A stretch of DNA of 64,000 nucleotides. Source: Gliomastix tumulicola. Lineage: Eukaryota > Ascomycota > Sordariomycetes > Hypocreales > Bionectriaceae. Shown one piece after another: positions 11,330 to 22,533 of the stretch. The notes beneath the pieces were generated by a model. The model saw only the letters and a list, made by a program, of their open reading frames with translations. It did no database searches and was not told where the DNA came from. The DNA lies in contig BCHX01000008.1 of NCBI GenBank assembly GCA_001599755.1, positions 992,001 to 1,056,000 on the forward strand, written 5' to 3'. A program made the position numbers and the translations under genes. Positions within the stretch are counted from its first letter, which is position 1; each line of letters begins with the position of its first letter.

Positions 11330-13300
11330 CTATCCCCTTCCCCAGAACGGACCCTTGCGGTTATACACGGGACAAGGAGTCGGCGTCGGACAGACGGTCG
11401 TAGTGACAGTGTCAGTGTCAGTGACAGTATCAGTCTCCGTGCAGTCAGTGATGGTATCGGTGTCCGTCTTCGTCACAGTGTCCGTCTGGGTGCGCGTGAT
11501 AGTGTCGGTCTCCGTGTCCGTTATCGTGTCCGTCTCGGTATCCGTCTCAGTGACGGTAGCTGTCTTGGTCCTGTAGACAGTATCCGTCTCCGTCTCCGTT
11601 GACGTGCAGTCAGTGATGGTGTCCGTGCAGTCCGTAATGGTGTCGGTCTCGGTCTGGGTGATGGTATCCGTCTCCGTCTCCGTCGACGTGCAGTCAGTAA
11701 CGGTATCTGTGCAGTCCGTAATGGTGTCGGTCTCCGTCTCCGTCTCTGTCTCTGTGCTCGTCTTCGTTATAGTGTCCGTCTCAGTGATAGTGTCCGTCTC
11801 CGTCTGCGTCTCCGTCGACGTGCAGTCCGTGACTGTATCCGTGCAGTCCGTGATGGTATCTGTCTCTGTCTCGGTCTCTGTGCTTGTCTTCGTTATAGTG
11901 TCCGTCTCCGTCGTAGTCTCCGTCTCGGTGTCGGTCTCGGTCGTAGTCTGTGTCTCGGTCGTGGTGTCCGTCTGTGTCACCGTGACCGTCTTCGGGGGAG
12001 GCTTGGGACACTGCTTGTACACCTGGATGAGGAAGTCGCCGCCGCAGCTCTCGGCCGTGTTGCCCTCGCAGCCGTACTTGTTGCAGCCGGGATCGGCCCT
12101 CCTGAGCGATATGTCCGGCTCCTTGTTCCCGCAGTAGCACTCCTCGCCGAACTCGAGGCCGAAGTAGGCGTAGTTGGCACACAGATCCCGGCACTTCTCG
12201 ACCGTGATCTCGTGGTCGAACTTGTCCTCCACGTCGGGCAGGATGCGGTTCGGGTCGTCAAAGTCCTGGTAGCAGCCGAGGTACGTCGTGCAGTCCGGCG
12301 TGACGACCGCCGGCCCCGTCGTGGTGATGAGGCTGTAGAGGTTGAGATGGTCCGGGCCGCCGCAGAGCAAGGTGTTGTCACCCGAGCAGCCCGCGTTGCA
12401 CTGCGACTCGTCGGCCGGGGACGTCGGCTGGTTGTTGCCGCAGTAGCACTCGTCCGCGCCCCCGACGCCGAAGTAAGCGTAGCCCTGGCAGTAGGCGGCG
12501 CACTTCTGCGGCGTGAGGGCCTGGTCCGTCTTCTCGAGGTCGTTCAGGACGCGCGGGGAGCCGTCGGCGATGCAGCCAATGTACGTCGCGCCCGTCACCA
12601 CGCCGACGGTCGGGTTCAGGACAACCGCCGTCTGCTGGTAGAGGGAGAGACGGTTGGCCGCACCGCACAGCTGCAGGTTGTCGCCGCCGCACCGCGAGCT
12701 GCACTCGGCGTCGTCGGCGATGTTGGTCGGCAGCGTGTTGCCGCAGAAGCACTCCTCGCCGACCTCGACGCCAAAGTACTGGAAGCCCTCGCAGAGGCCG
12801 TAGCACTTGGACGGCGTCATGTCGGCCGCGTTCACCTGCTTGCCATCCAGGACGCGGTTGGCGACCTCGTCGACCGCACAGCCGACGTACAGGGCGCCGG
12901 GCACGCGCGCGATGGACGCGGCGATGTAGTTGCGGTTCTGGTAGATGCTGATCTGCGAGGGCCCGCCGCAGATCTGGGTCCCGTCGCCCAGGCACGCGCT
13001 GGTGCACCCGGACGAGTCGGGCGTGGCCTTGGTCGAGATGGTGTTGCCGCAGAAGCACTCGGTCCCGTACTCGGTGCCAAAGTACTGGTAGTCCTGGCAG
13101 TCGTTGAAGCACTTGTCCGTCGTCATCATCCCAGACGAGCTGAACTGGCCGACGAGGGCACGACTCCCGTCGGACGGCTCCGCGTAGCAGTTGAGGAACT
13201 TGTAGTCGTCCACATCCCGCTTGAGGATTCGGCCCCCCTCGGCGTGGGTGGCCATGAACGGCATGGCCAGCATGGCCCCTTGCACGACAGAATCAAACAT
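11330..13300 (-). CDS. Secreted protein with four WSC domains and Thr-rich repeat tail
   Basis: A single exon of 656 aa from the ATG at 13300. A weakly hydrophobic N-terminus is followed by LKRD at about residues 26-29, a Kex2-type cleavage site. Four WSC modules follow at about 33-128, 137-230, 243-335 and 347-440. Each starts with a YxGC or FLNC motif and carries the FGxExGxECxCG core and a CGG..(I/L)..Y end. The last 220 residues are almost only T, D, E, I, V and S with regular DCTDTVTDCTSTET units, then CPTPTPCPVYN. WSC domains bind carbohydrate and occur in wall-stress sensors and in secreted oxidases and glucanases. No transmembrane segment follows the repeat, so a secreted wall protein fits better than a sensor. 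The Thr tail is likely heavily O-mannosylated (inference). Confidence 0.88.
   Translation of the reverse strand: MFDSVVQGAMLAMPFMATHAEGGRILKRDVDDYKFLNCYAEPSDGSRALVGQFSSSGMMTTDKCFNDCQDYQYFGTEYGTECFCGNTISTKATPDSSGCTSACLGDGTQICGGPSQISIYQNRNYIAASIARVPGALYVGCAVDEVANRVLDGKQVNAADMTPSKCYGLCEGFQYFGVEVGEECFCGNTLPTNIADDAECSSRCGGDNLQLCGAANRLSLYQQTAVVLNPTVGVVTGATYIGCIADGSPRVLNDLEKTDQALTPQKCAAYCQGYAYFGVGGADECYCGNNQPTSPADESQCNAGCSGDNTLLCGGPDHLNLYSLITTTGPAVVTPDCTTYLGCYQDFDDPNRILPDVEDKFDHEITVEKCRDLCANYAYFGLEFGEECYCGNKEPDISLRRADPGCNKYGCEGNTAESCGGDFLIQVYKQCPKPPPKTVTVTQTDTTTETQTTTETDTETETTTETDTITKTSTETETETDTITDCTDTVTDCTSTETQTETDTITETDTITKTSTETETETETDTITDCTDTVTDCTSTETETDTITQTETDTITDCTDTITDCTSTETETDTVYRTKTATVTETDTETDTITDTETDTITRTQTDTVTKTDTDTITDCTETDTVTDTDTVTTTVCPTPTPCPVYNRKGPFWGRG
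11395..11990. repeat. Hexanucleotide-like coding minisatellite (WSC protein tail)
   Basis: Degenerate repeats of GTGTCC/GTCTCC units on the plus strand (GAGACG/GACACG on the coding strand). They encode Thr-Glu/Thr-Asp pairs, with larger units carrying a DCT cysteine motif. Low-complexity coding DNA of this kind is prone to copy-number change. Confidence 0.8.
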
Positions 13301-14209
13301 GATGGCGAGATGGACGGCGGGTATGAGGGAAAAGTCTGATGAGGCGCGCCCGAGGCGAGTCGGGCTGCTCAATGTGCGAGCCCCTTTTATGACACCCATG
13401 CCGTGATAGAGTTTCAGGGGGTAACGTTGGGTAAATAAACAATCGATCAGGATATACTTCAAAACGTTTGGGTGTTGAGTCGCCTTTCAGCTGGCCTGGG
13501 TAAAGCCAAAAGCAGTGGATTTGGAGGGGTCTCCTATAGCAACGCGATGAGCCTGGCGGGGAGAGCGGTTGCCCTCGCGATATTCAGCAGCATAAGCTAA
13601 GTATATAATGGACATGATGGATATGTAGGGTTCAGTTGTTGAGTTTTGAATCTCGGATGAAGTCAAGATACACAATGCTACCTCCTGTCTATTTGTTGGC
13701 AACCCTTGGGTGTATCTTGGGCGTCGAGATCTGTTGGATCCCAATCCAGAGGCTTAGGAGCCACGGCGCATCATAGGCCTTGGGCCAAACATTCGCTCTT
13801 TGGCACTCAACATCGCTCTAGTCGTCGAGGCAATGTCAAGGTCGGGGGCATTGATTCTCAACAGAGAACGCACGGCTCTCCTATGCCATTAGTCAACAAC
13901 AGTTTCATGGTCTCGTTGAAGCTTATAATAACATAAGACATCGGCACACTTCCTCAGCATCCTTCCTAAATGTTTCAACCGTCTTCGCACGCTGGATTAG
14001 ACGTAAAAGATCGTCTCCTTCGTCAATGAAGCCCACCTGTTGATGTATGCCGTAAGGGATTGTCTAGATTGTTCGATAGTTCGTACTTTCAATGGGAAAA
14101 AGGCCGGGCAGACACAATGTATCCTGCCCTTTTACCAGTGATCAGACTAATCACTTAAGTCAAGCAAGGGTCTCTCAAATGTCCTGATATGCTTCTGCAG
14201 TTTTAGTAT
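13301..14209. other. Gene-poor stretch
   Basis: About 0.9 kb with the WSC promoter at its left end. Beyond that I see only short chance frames. It leads directly into a decayed NLR-like fragment. Confidence 0.4.
13382..13391 (-). promoter_or_regulatory. TATA-like element of WSC gene
   Basis: ATAAAAGGGG on the minus strand, about 85 bp upstream of the ATG at 13300. This supports that start over two in-frame upstream ATGs. Confidence 0.5.
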
Positions 14210-14513
14210 CACATGATTGCAAAGGCCCTATCACAGGGGCTGTAATGAAAGCTGCGGCTGGAAAACAAACGGCCAAGCGGTATCCTGCAAGTCATCCTTG
14301 ACGAGTTGGGGTAGGAGAATACCAATCACGGAGGACGTCGTCAGAGCGGCAGCGAGCAACGCTGAAGGGAAAGACGCGTTGGAGTTTCTGCTCGACCTAT
14401 TGGGAGACGCAGTGCCAATCGCAGACGAGGTTATAGAAGCAGCGGCGATGAATCCACGCGGGAGGGCCATACTGCTATGTCCCATAAGGCGACTTCGAAC
14501 CGGTTTTTTTTAG
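14210..14513 (+). pseudogene. Decayed fragment of fungal NLR-type repeat protein
   Basis: Three consecutive units of about 27-30 residues are readable: PITGAVMKAAAGKQTAKR, then after a frame change ILQVILDELG, then IPITEDVVRAAASNAEGKDA followed by LEFLLDLLGDAVPIADEVIEA and AAMNPRGRAIL. This ITEEVVKAAA...GKEVM.LLLD pattern is a repeat found in C-terminal arrays of fungal NACHT/ankyrin-type proteins. At least two frame changes and an in-frame TAG separate the units. There is no start, no NACHT domain and no neighbouring intact array, so this is a relic. The recognition rests on my memory of the repeat consensus. Confidence 0.55.
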
Positions 14514-15066
14514 ATTCCGGACGGAGTTTTGAGGGCTACAGAGCGAAACCCCTAGAAAGGGGGAATGCTGAGCTTCATCAACGGGCTACTTTGGGAAGGA
14601 TAGGGGGTTGAGCATGGCAAAATGAGGTGGTGTATTTCTTGGTGAAATTGGGGTTGTGAGCCCTGTTCCCGTGGTAACGGTAATATATGATATAAGGGAT
14701 GGAATCTCGTGCATCAATCCGTCCTTTACATTGCTTCTTTAATCAATGAGTTAATCCACGACCACATATTATCGAAGTAAGCTACCGTTCTTATGTATCT
14801 CGTCACTGACCAGATAGCCTCGAAACTCTTTGAATCTTGACGTGAATATGATCACATGGGTATCCTCGTCGGGACAGCTACTAGGCAGGAGATACAGGCG
14901 CAGTCGCATGTTGACTTATTTATTCCTATGTCAGATTATTTCGTCATCTGCATAACAGCCCATCGCTGTCGCGTGATTTGATACTTATTATCATTGGGCA
15001 ACCTTCGTTTTAGTCCCATACGCATCTTCGTCGAAAATATGCCCCGTAAACCATTCGCGAGGCCTA
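14514..15066. other. Gene-poor stretch
   Basis: About 550 bp after the NLR-like relic, relatively AT-rich. It forms the 3' flank of the SDR gene. No feature recognised. Confidence 0.4.
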
Positions 15067-16144
15067 CTAAAACGTCGTCTCCCTCAAGAACCCAGCCATC
15101 GAGTCCCTCAACAGCTCCTGCATCCACAGCGGCCACCCCCGAACACCCGTCAGGAACCTGGCATACCACGGCAGATAGATCTCGCCGCCACGGTCTCCGC
15201 GCATGACATGCTTGATGATCGTCTCAGCCACATCGCTCGGCTCCATGACCGGGGCGTTGAAGGTCGGGTGAGACGTCAAGTTCTTGATCAGAGGTGTCTT
15301 GACCCAGTACGGGTAGACAATGCTGTTTCAAATCTGTCAGTCACGAACAACAGGTGCGGAAGGGGATAGATAGGGAAACGAGGAAAGGAAGAAAAACAAA
15401 GGAAGAAGCAAGCGGGGAGAGTACTAGTAGTAGGCAATGCCCAAGATCTTACCTCGTCAAGACACTCCTCGTCCCATACCGATGCCTCAAATCCTGCCCC
15501 AGCCCCTCATGAAACGCCTGCACCCCAGCCTTTGTGCAGCTATACTCGACATTACTCGCCAGCGTGACATAACTAGCCACGCTCGCCACGCTCACGATGT
15601 GACCGTGATCCCGCGCTACCATGGTGGGCACGAACTCGAATGTCGTCCAGAAGTGCGACAGCATATTCACGTCAAACACGCTGCGGACCGTCTTCTCTGT
15701 GCCATCAAGCAGTGGTCTCCCGACAGCGAGACCGGCATTGTTAATCAGGACTGTCGGGTCGGTGCCTAGATCTGTACGGATGCGCATCGCGACCTCGCGG
15801 ATGGCATCGCGGGAGGTGACGTCCACCTGATAGTGATGAACAGCAGACCTGTTCTTCCCCGCGGGGGCAGTATCAGGTGAAGGTTTGACGTCGAGGGACA
15901 CGACGGTGACACCCCGACGAGCGAACCCGTTGACGAGTTCCCGTCCGATACCGCCGCTGCCGCCGGTGACGACGACGATTTCTTGGTCCCAGTTCCACGA
16001 GGAGGGCTTCTTCTTCCCGCGGACGGCGCGACGGGTGAGGAGACGGTTGGCGAGGACGACTGCCGCGCCGAGGGAGAGCACGATGGCGGTGGATTTGTAG
16101 GGGGCCAGGGGCCGGAGGAGGTCTGATGCCGTAGACAGGGCCAT
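15067..16144 (-). CDS. Membrane-anchored short-chain dehydrogenase/reductase (RDH/DHRS-like)
   Basis: Two exons, 16144-15453 and 15322-15067, around a 130-bp phase-2 intron; 315 aa. Residues about 18-36 (STAIVLSLGAAVVLANRLL) form one N-terminal membrane helix followed by a basic patch. The Rossmann core starts with VVVTGGSGGIGREL (TGxxxGxG) near 58-71, has SLDVKP after beta-2, and NNAG near 122. The catalytic pair is in VEYSCTKAG (YxxxK), with the Ser upstream in SVASVASY. This arrangement is that of classical SDRs of the retinol/sterol/lipid dehydrogenase type, normally on ER or lipid-droplet membranes. The active-site residues are all present. The substrate is not determinable here. Confidence 0.9.
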
Positions 16145-17019
16145 ATTTGCGTCGATTCTGTGTATGTCACTCTCAGTGTGTATATGTGTAACCAAAACCA
16201 GGAGGTCAAGAAAGACCACAGAAAACAGGCCATGTCTCGTATTTAACTAAACAGCCAACAGCCATCCCTCCCGCCCCAGACAAACAAGACCAGCATGCCA
16301 TTCCTCAAAACCCGCCCATCTCGACCTCCATCCCGTCCTGTCCCACCCCTCCCCTCATGTGCGCCCGTCCAGAACAGGGTCGAGACCCCTGCTTTCAGCT
16401 CCTGTGTGCTCGCTAGCGAGCAGGGGACCACCGGTCATCCCACCCCAGTTCGAGACATCTTGACAGGCTGGACGAGGGTCTGTGTCGCACGGGGATAAGG
16501 GTTTATTGATTACCTCGGCGGTGCCGGTGTTCTGTGTTCCCTGTGAAGGGTCGAGATGCCGGTCGAGGGAAGAGAGAAGTGGTGGGGAGGGGAGGGGAGG
16601 GTGACAAAAGACAGTAGTTCTTTCTGTCAGCTGATTTGCGATTACTGATCATGACTTCCATCGATTCAAGTCTGTCCTGCATTCTGTGTTCACCTACCCG
16701 ATACCTCATTCTTCATCGCAGGTCGGCGTCATCCCGAGACAAACTCACGGGCGTGACATTAGTGGTGTGATACTAAGACACATGTCTCACAGGAGGAAAG
16801 GAGAAAAAATCCCGTAACAAAGAACGCCATCGTATTGATTCATGCCGTGTTCGTCCTACTATATACAAAATTGCAAGTTGCCCAAGACGCCGTCAGAAAA
16901 AGAGAAGAGTGTCGTGTGACTAATCCGTAGCCCAAAGATCGACTATCGATGAAATGTATACATGTTCGGGGGGATAACCACTACCTACTACAATGCTGCT
17001 GGTATGGGATCCCAACCCA
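16145..17019. other. Intergenic between SIP5 3' end and SDR promoter
   Basis: 875 bp. It includes a perfect G-quadruplex-type G tract (listed separately) about 440 bp upstream of the SDR start. No further gene seen. Confidence 0.5.
16584..16601 (+). repeat. G-quadruplex-forming motif
   Basis: The plus strand carries (GGGGA)x3 followed by GGG: four G-runs with single-base loops. This is the tightest class of predicted G4 sequence. Confidence 0.7.
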
Positions 17020-19562
17020 CTAATGGCTGATGGGCGTGGCATGCTCCGCCACGCTCGAGTGTCCAAGGCGCTTGTCTTCGCTGTTGCGGGGCTCCAGAGG
17101 CGTCTCGGGCGTGATGATGACTCCGGGGTACTGCTCGCCGTGGGGGATGGCGAGGTTCGCCTCCTTGCTGGGCTCCTCGACGTGTTCTGCCTTGGACTCG
17201 TCCTTGTCGCTGTCGCGACGCTGCTGCGATGCCTGCTCGTTGGCGGTGTCCGTCTTGCCCTCGGTGTCTCGCTGCTGGACCGTGCCGTCGTCGAGGTTGA
17301 TACCGACCAGCTCTGCGATACTGTTGAAGTTGAACATGGGACCGTTGATGTCCTCGCCTTCGTCACGGTCGCGACGGCTGGTACTTTCTTCTGACCCGTG
17401 ATAACCGTGTCCGCGGTAGCTCCCAGCTGGCGACTCTGCGGGGGACGAGTCGAGAGACGACGCGTTGCTCATTTGTCGGAGATGCGACCCGCGACGACCG
17501 CTGGAGCCAGGAATAGGCAGTGATCCAAACGGCGAAGGCTCCTCACTCACAGGGGACACATCGCTTGAAGTCGCTTCGCTCGGAGGACCTCGATCCACGG
17601 CTTTGCCCTTGGAGTTGGGGTCGTCTTCCGCCCTGCGCAGGCTCTGGCCCTGAGGCTCCGCAGTCTTGGGTGATGTCGCGCCGCTTCCTGACTGCGACGC
17701 GCCTTGCACGGTGGCTTCCATGCGCAGGTTGCTGGCAGCACTATTGCCTCGCCTCCTACCGAAGCCACCTAGTGACAAGCTACTCCCACTGGCAGTCCCG
17801 CTGGCACCTCCCCCGTAAGGATTGCTGCCCTGCTTCTTGGCTGCCTTTCTCTCCTCCTTCTCCCGCTTCTTGGCCTCTTTCCTCAGGGCCTTTTCCTCCT
17901 TGCGCTGGCGCTCCTCCTCGGAGGCGATGGAGAGACGCATGGCCTCCATGAGCATCATGTCCTCGAGCTCTTCCATGCGGGATCGGCGCGGTCGGACCCC
18001 TCCCTCTGCGCCAGAGCCCTGGTTGCTGCTCCCAATCGCGTCCTGTAGTCGCTCTGTCGAGGCAGCCCCACTGCCGCCTGCGTTCTGACCCGTGTTTCTC
18101 CTGCTAAATCGACCTGGTCTCAGAATCGAACGACTGCCCTCGTTGTCGCCGTTCACAAGGAATGCAGCGGTGTGAAGGGCGGTGGCGGCAGCCGCGCGGC
18201 GCGCTTGGTGCTGTCTAGCATTGTCGAGCTTTGTCTTCCAGTCTGGCCGGACTCGATCCGTCGTGACAACATTGGGCGCATTCACAGACAGACTATGTCC
18301 TCTCCTCCGCCCTGTCAGATGAGTTGGTGACAAGGGTGGAGGCGAGTGTAATGAGCTCTGAGATGGTGTCATCGAGGGGAGACCGGACGTCGGCGCCGCG
18401 TAGGCAAGGCCTCTGCGGAAGGGAGGTGCGTCGTAGGTAACGCCGAACTCGGGCTGCTGGCAGTATGGGCACGCTGCCGGCTCGGAGATGAGCATCTCGG
18501 GAGGGTCTTCAGGGTTCAGCCCCTCGTTGGGGTCTCGGGCCTGCCCGTCCGGATGGTGCTCCGGCAGATGCGGATCGGCTCGCTTGATCTGGACGAAGCA
18601 TTCGGTGCAGATGGGCTGGTCGCAGCATCGGGTCTGGTTGAGATACGGCGGGTAGGTGAGGAAGCAGATGGGACACTCGGTCGCGTCCTTGTAGAGGAAT
18701 ACTTCGATGGGCTGGCCGTTGACGAAAGGGTCGTGAGGTAGCTGCATCTCCCTAGGCGCCAGATCAGTAGACGAGCCGTTGCGGGACCCAATACTAAGGG
18801 CTGCCGCGAGTGCCTTGGCCCTGCCTGATTTGAAGGGTGAAGCCCGGTTCGAAGGCGACTGAGTGCCTGATGCTGTACCGGATCCGCTGCGGTCCGACGA
18901 GGCGGACATAGTGCGAGGTCCCATGGGCACAGTCAGGTTCTGTAGTGTCTGTTTGGAATCGGACTTAGGCGGAGGTCGGGGGAGGAGTTCGGGGTCCGGG
19001 ATCTCGTCGGCGGCGGGGATTGGCAGACCGCGCGCTGCAGCAACCAGTTGATACTCGGTCCAGTTGTCGGACCAGTCATTGAGGCCCTGCCAGAAAGGAG
19101 CCATCTTGCGTTCGATCTGCGGGGTCGCAGGACGGTCAGCAACCATGAGGCGGTGACAAGCAGAGTTGGGACGGCCAAACAGGATCGATTTCTTACCAAT
19201 AGCTGCCTCACGACGGGCTTGCTGTAGTCTTCTGTCCCCGTGTAGGTGCCGAGGGTGATGAGATAGCCACCGTCGACGTTCTCCTCCTTCATACTCCGCT
19301 CTCGTTCTACTGCGCGAATCTCACGCTCGCGGGCGAGTTTCCTAGCCTCCCGCTCTGCTTTCGTTTCGCGATGGACGAAGGGGGCATCTTCGCGACGGCG
19401 ATTCCGGTCTCGCGAAGCACTTGACGAGCCTGCGATGCCCAGGAAGCCCAGATCCCCTCTGCTCATGCGCCGACCAGACGTCGACGCTGGCGGGACGGGC
19501 TCGTTGGAGGGTCCGGCCTGCCGCCGGTCGCCGCCCGCCTCCTTTGTCGGTGTGTTGCCCAT
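17020..19562 (-). CDS. sip5: SIP5-like protein
   Basis: Two exons, 19562-19197 and 19116-17020, around an 80-bp phase-0 intron; 820 aa. The N-terminus MGNTPTK is a good N-myristoylation signal. Residues about 65-120 carry the basic coiled segment and the GGYLITLGTYTGTEDYSK block. After the intron come FWQGLNDWSDNWTEYQL and a RING-like cysteine set: ECPICFLTYPPYLNQTRCC, QPICTECFVQIKR, and CPYCQQPEFG about 60 residues later. The rest is Ser/Gly-rich disorder with a Lys/Glu-rich helix near residues 410-450. In yeast, Sip5 interacts with Snf1 kinase and the Glc7/Reg1 phosphatase. That role in glucose signalling is inferred for this homologue. The gene is conserved and looks intact. Confidence 0.9.
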
Positions 19563-21088
19563 GATGGCGTGCCGCGCTCAATCTGCACCTGAATATTTGC
19601 CTCGTGCCGGACGAGTCGACTCGTTGTGTCCGCGACGACGATGAATCGCGCTCGTACTCGGGATTCGCGGGGAGGAGGTCGGTCGGGTGCTCGGAGGCCG
19701 GTTAATCTATTCTGGCGCACTGACGCGGTGTCCCGCTGGAGTGGACACTGCCCGCAAGCGACGCTGTTAGCCCCCCAGGAAACAAGATGATGGGCAGTGA
19801 TTAAAAGCGACGGTCATGGGATGGATGGCTGAGCCATTGCGGGCGCGCCGTGGATTGATAACGACGGCGATGGCGTGCTGGCTGCGCTCTGGCTGTGGGA
19901 AAATCGCTCTGGAGTGTGCGGGTGGATGACGGACGGGACAATGGATGGGGGATGAGAATGGGATGAATAGCACGAGCTCGCTGACAAGGGTGTGCAAGGT
20001 CACCTACCTGTGCCTCTGGCTCTGCAGATGACCAATGTGCGGGCTCAGTAGCCTCGGGGGGGTTGCATCTCGCTGCCGCGGGAGAGACGAGGCGCTGGTC
20101 AAGTGGACGATGGGACGAGGTCGCGTGGGCGACTATCGGAAGGCGTGATAGCAAGAGGTGGGATGCTGGAGGTGAAAGGCCGGGAGAGATGGAGAGCCTG
20201 GAGGAGATAAGGCCTGCTAAAGAGGCTCCAGGCGAAGGTTAGGTCGGCTGCGATAAGACACTGTGGCTGTACCTGCTGCTGGTGCGGAGATTGCGTGTGG
20301 AGCCAGGTATCTGCGTGGTAGGCGGGGCTGTCAGACACTGTGCTGGAATGGCATGCAAGGGTGGCCGAAAACGATGATGCAAGATGTGGGTGGTGGGAAT
20401 TTTAAAGATCCTGGCATTTGGGCGTTTCCTTGCTGCATCTCGCACTAAAACGGACGGACCCAGTGACAGTTCACACATTCAATGCTCGGGTGATTTGCGG
20501 ACAGCTATTTTTGCGTGCGCACACAAAGAGCTGTTCAATGCGGTGGGTGCGTTGTTGATGGTGTTGACGACGATGATGCGTGATAAACCCACGACTTTTA
20601 CTGTCAGCCTCCCCCCCCCTGTTAGCTGCTTGCATGTGCTCCAGGTGCTGCAGCGCTGAAACCCACGTCGCTGATTGGCTGTTTTCGGCGCGCCTTAGTA
20701 ACCATCCACTCCCATTGGAGACCTGACCAATGTGCGGTCAGCCAAACACAACGCAGCAGCCCTCGCACTCTTCGTCAATGACAGCTGATGTGAGATCCAG
20801 CCGAGGATCCCAGCAGTCGAAGCACTCATCCGGGCGCATCCGAGGCAGTAGTTTGTGCCTGACTGGCTGGCCAGACAAGTTGGCACGCAAAATAGTCTGT
20901 ACCCGACCGGCGCTTGCGTCAGTCCGCCAAAGCCAGTCGAGTTAGGCCGACGGACGGTCCAGCGAGATTCCTGCGCCGTCGGTCTTCTTGAGTAATGCCA
21001 GCAGCTGCAGCAGGCATCTCACCGAACCCCACTTCTTTTTCCGAGCTTCGATTTTTCTTGGTCCCCGAAGCTGCAAGACACCGGCAGC
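19563..21088. promoter_or_regulatory. Divergent 1.5-kb intergenic region, sip5/arp6
   Basis: The sip5-like gene (minus) and the arp6-like gene (plus) are head to head. The spacing is long for two housekeeping genes. I see a C-run near 20613-20621 but no convincing gene between them. Confidence 0.4.
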
Positions 21089-22533
21089 TTGCCCACGACG
21101 ACGCGAGATATGGTCACAAACCGAGGCTCGACAGGCGGTCGCAAGTCCAAGCCGGCGCTGCCCGCAAAGCCTCAGACCACTCTGGTCATCGACAATGGCG
21201 CCTACACGTTGAAAGCCGGTCGTGTCTCCGGTTCCACCATCGACGACGACGCGCCCCTCGTCGTGCCCAACTGCATCGCCCGCAATCGCCTCAAGAAGAC
21301 GTACGTCGCCGCCGAGCTCGAGCAATGCCGCGACTTCAGCGAGATCCAGTTCCGTCGGCCGGTCGAGAGAGGGTTTGTCGTCAATTGGGAAGCGCAGAAG
21401 GAGATTTGGGACCGCCAGTTCTTCGACGACAAGGCGCCTTTGCGATGTGACCCCGCCGAGACTCGACTGATACTCGCCGAGCCTCCCAACTCGTTGCCTG
21501 TGCTGCAGTCCAACTGTGACCAGATTGTGTTTGAGGAGTATGGCTTTACTAGCTACTACAGGGGCATCGGTGTGTTGCAGTCTTCGCAATCCAGATTGTT
21601 CGTGTCACTAACAGTGTTGCTTCGACAGGTTCGACCTTCAATGCTTACCACGACGTCCAGAGCCTCTTCCACACACCGAAAGAAAACCCGGCCGCCGCGA
21701 ACGCTCCTGCTGAGGTACTCCTTGTGGTCGACTCGGGCTACTCCCACACGACCGTCACACCCGTCTTCCACGGACGCCCACTCCAATCCGCCATCCGAAG
21801 GCTCGACGTGGGGGGCAAGTTCCTCACCAACTACATGGCCCGTCTGCTGTCCCTCCGCCACTTCGACATGCGTAACGAGACCCATATTGTCAACGAGATG
21901 AAGGAATCCGTATGCTTCGTGTCCAGCGACTTCAAAGCCGACATCGAGAAGTCGTGGAAGGGCACCCGAGGCGAAAGGAGGGAGGACTTTGTCAACGGGG
22001 CACTAGCCAAGGACTACATGCTCCCCGACTTCCATACCCGGTTCCAAGGCGTGGTTGCGGACTACGACCCCTCACGACACTCCAAGTCCAAGAAATTAGC
22101 AGCGGGGCAAGCCGACGAGGACGTCCTGACTCTCCGGAACGAACGGTTTGCCGTCCCGGAGATCATCTTCAACCCCACCGACGTGGGTATGCGCCAGCCC
22201 GGTCTCGGCGAGCTCATTGAGGAGAGCCTGCACGCTCTGCCGATCGGCCTCTGGCCCGGCCTGCTGGCCAACATCATTGTCGTCGGCGGCAACTCCCTGA
22301 TGGACGGCTTTATCCAGCGACTGCAGAAGGAGGTGATCCAGCGGTTCCCCGATGACTGCGTCGTCCGAGTGGCCAGGCCGCCTGATCCTGTCACGAGCAC
22401 ATGGCATGGTGCTGCCAACTTGGCCAATCACGCCCACGTTGAGAAGCTCGTGGTTACGAAGAAGGAGTACGACGAGCATGGCGGCGGTTGGGTTGCTCAA
22501 AAATTCGCAACTAGCTTAGGGGCTGATGTCTGA
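21089..22533 (+). CDS. arp6: Actin-related protein 6 (SWR1-type complex subunit)
   Basis: Two exons, 21089-21569 and 21629-22533, around a 59-bp phase-1 intron; 461 aa. The actin fold is recognisable from TTLVIDNGAYTLKAG (phosphate-1 region, about 31-45), LAEPPNSLPVLQSNCDQIVF, FEEYGF, and VLLVVDSGYSHTTVTPVF (phosphate-2). Also present are the GGKFLTNYMA block and NIIVVGGNSLMDGFIQRL (adenosine region). ARP6 is a nuclear actin-related subunit of the SWR1 remodeller that deposits H2A.Z, and also acts at heterochromatin. The SSDFKADIEKSW insert fits ARP6 rather than conventional actin. An in-frame ATG at 21110 is an alternative start. Intact and likely essential or near-essential in chromatin function, by family knowledge. 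Confidence 0.92.

Noticed and set aside
11604..12137. 177-codon plus-strand frame of Val/Ser repeats
   Set aside because: It is the exact antisense of the WSC protein's repeat tail; the repeat DNA itself produces it.
12212..13339. 375-codon plus-strand frame
   Set aside because: Antisense to the four WSC domains. GC-rich third positions remove stops on the opposite strand; no family resemblance.
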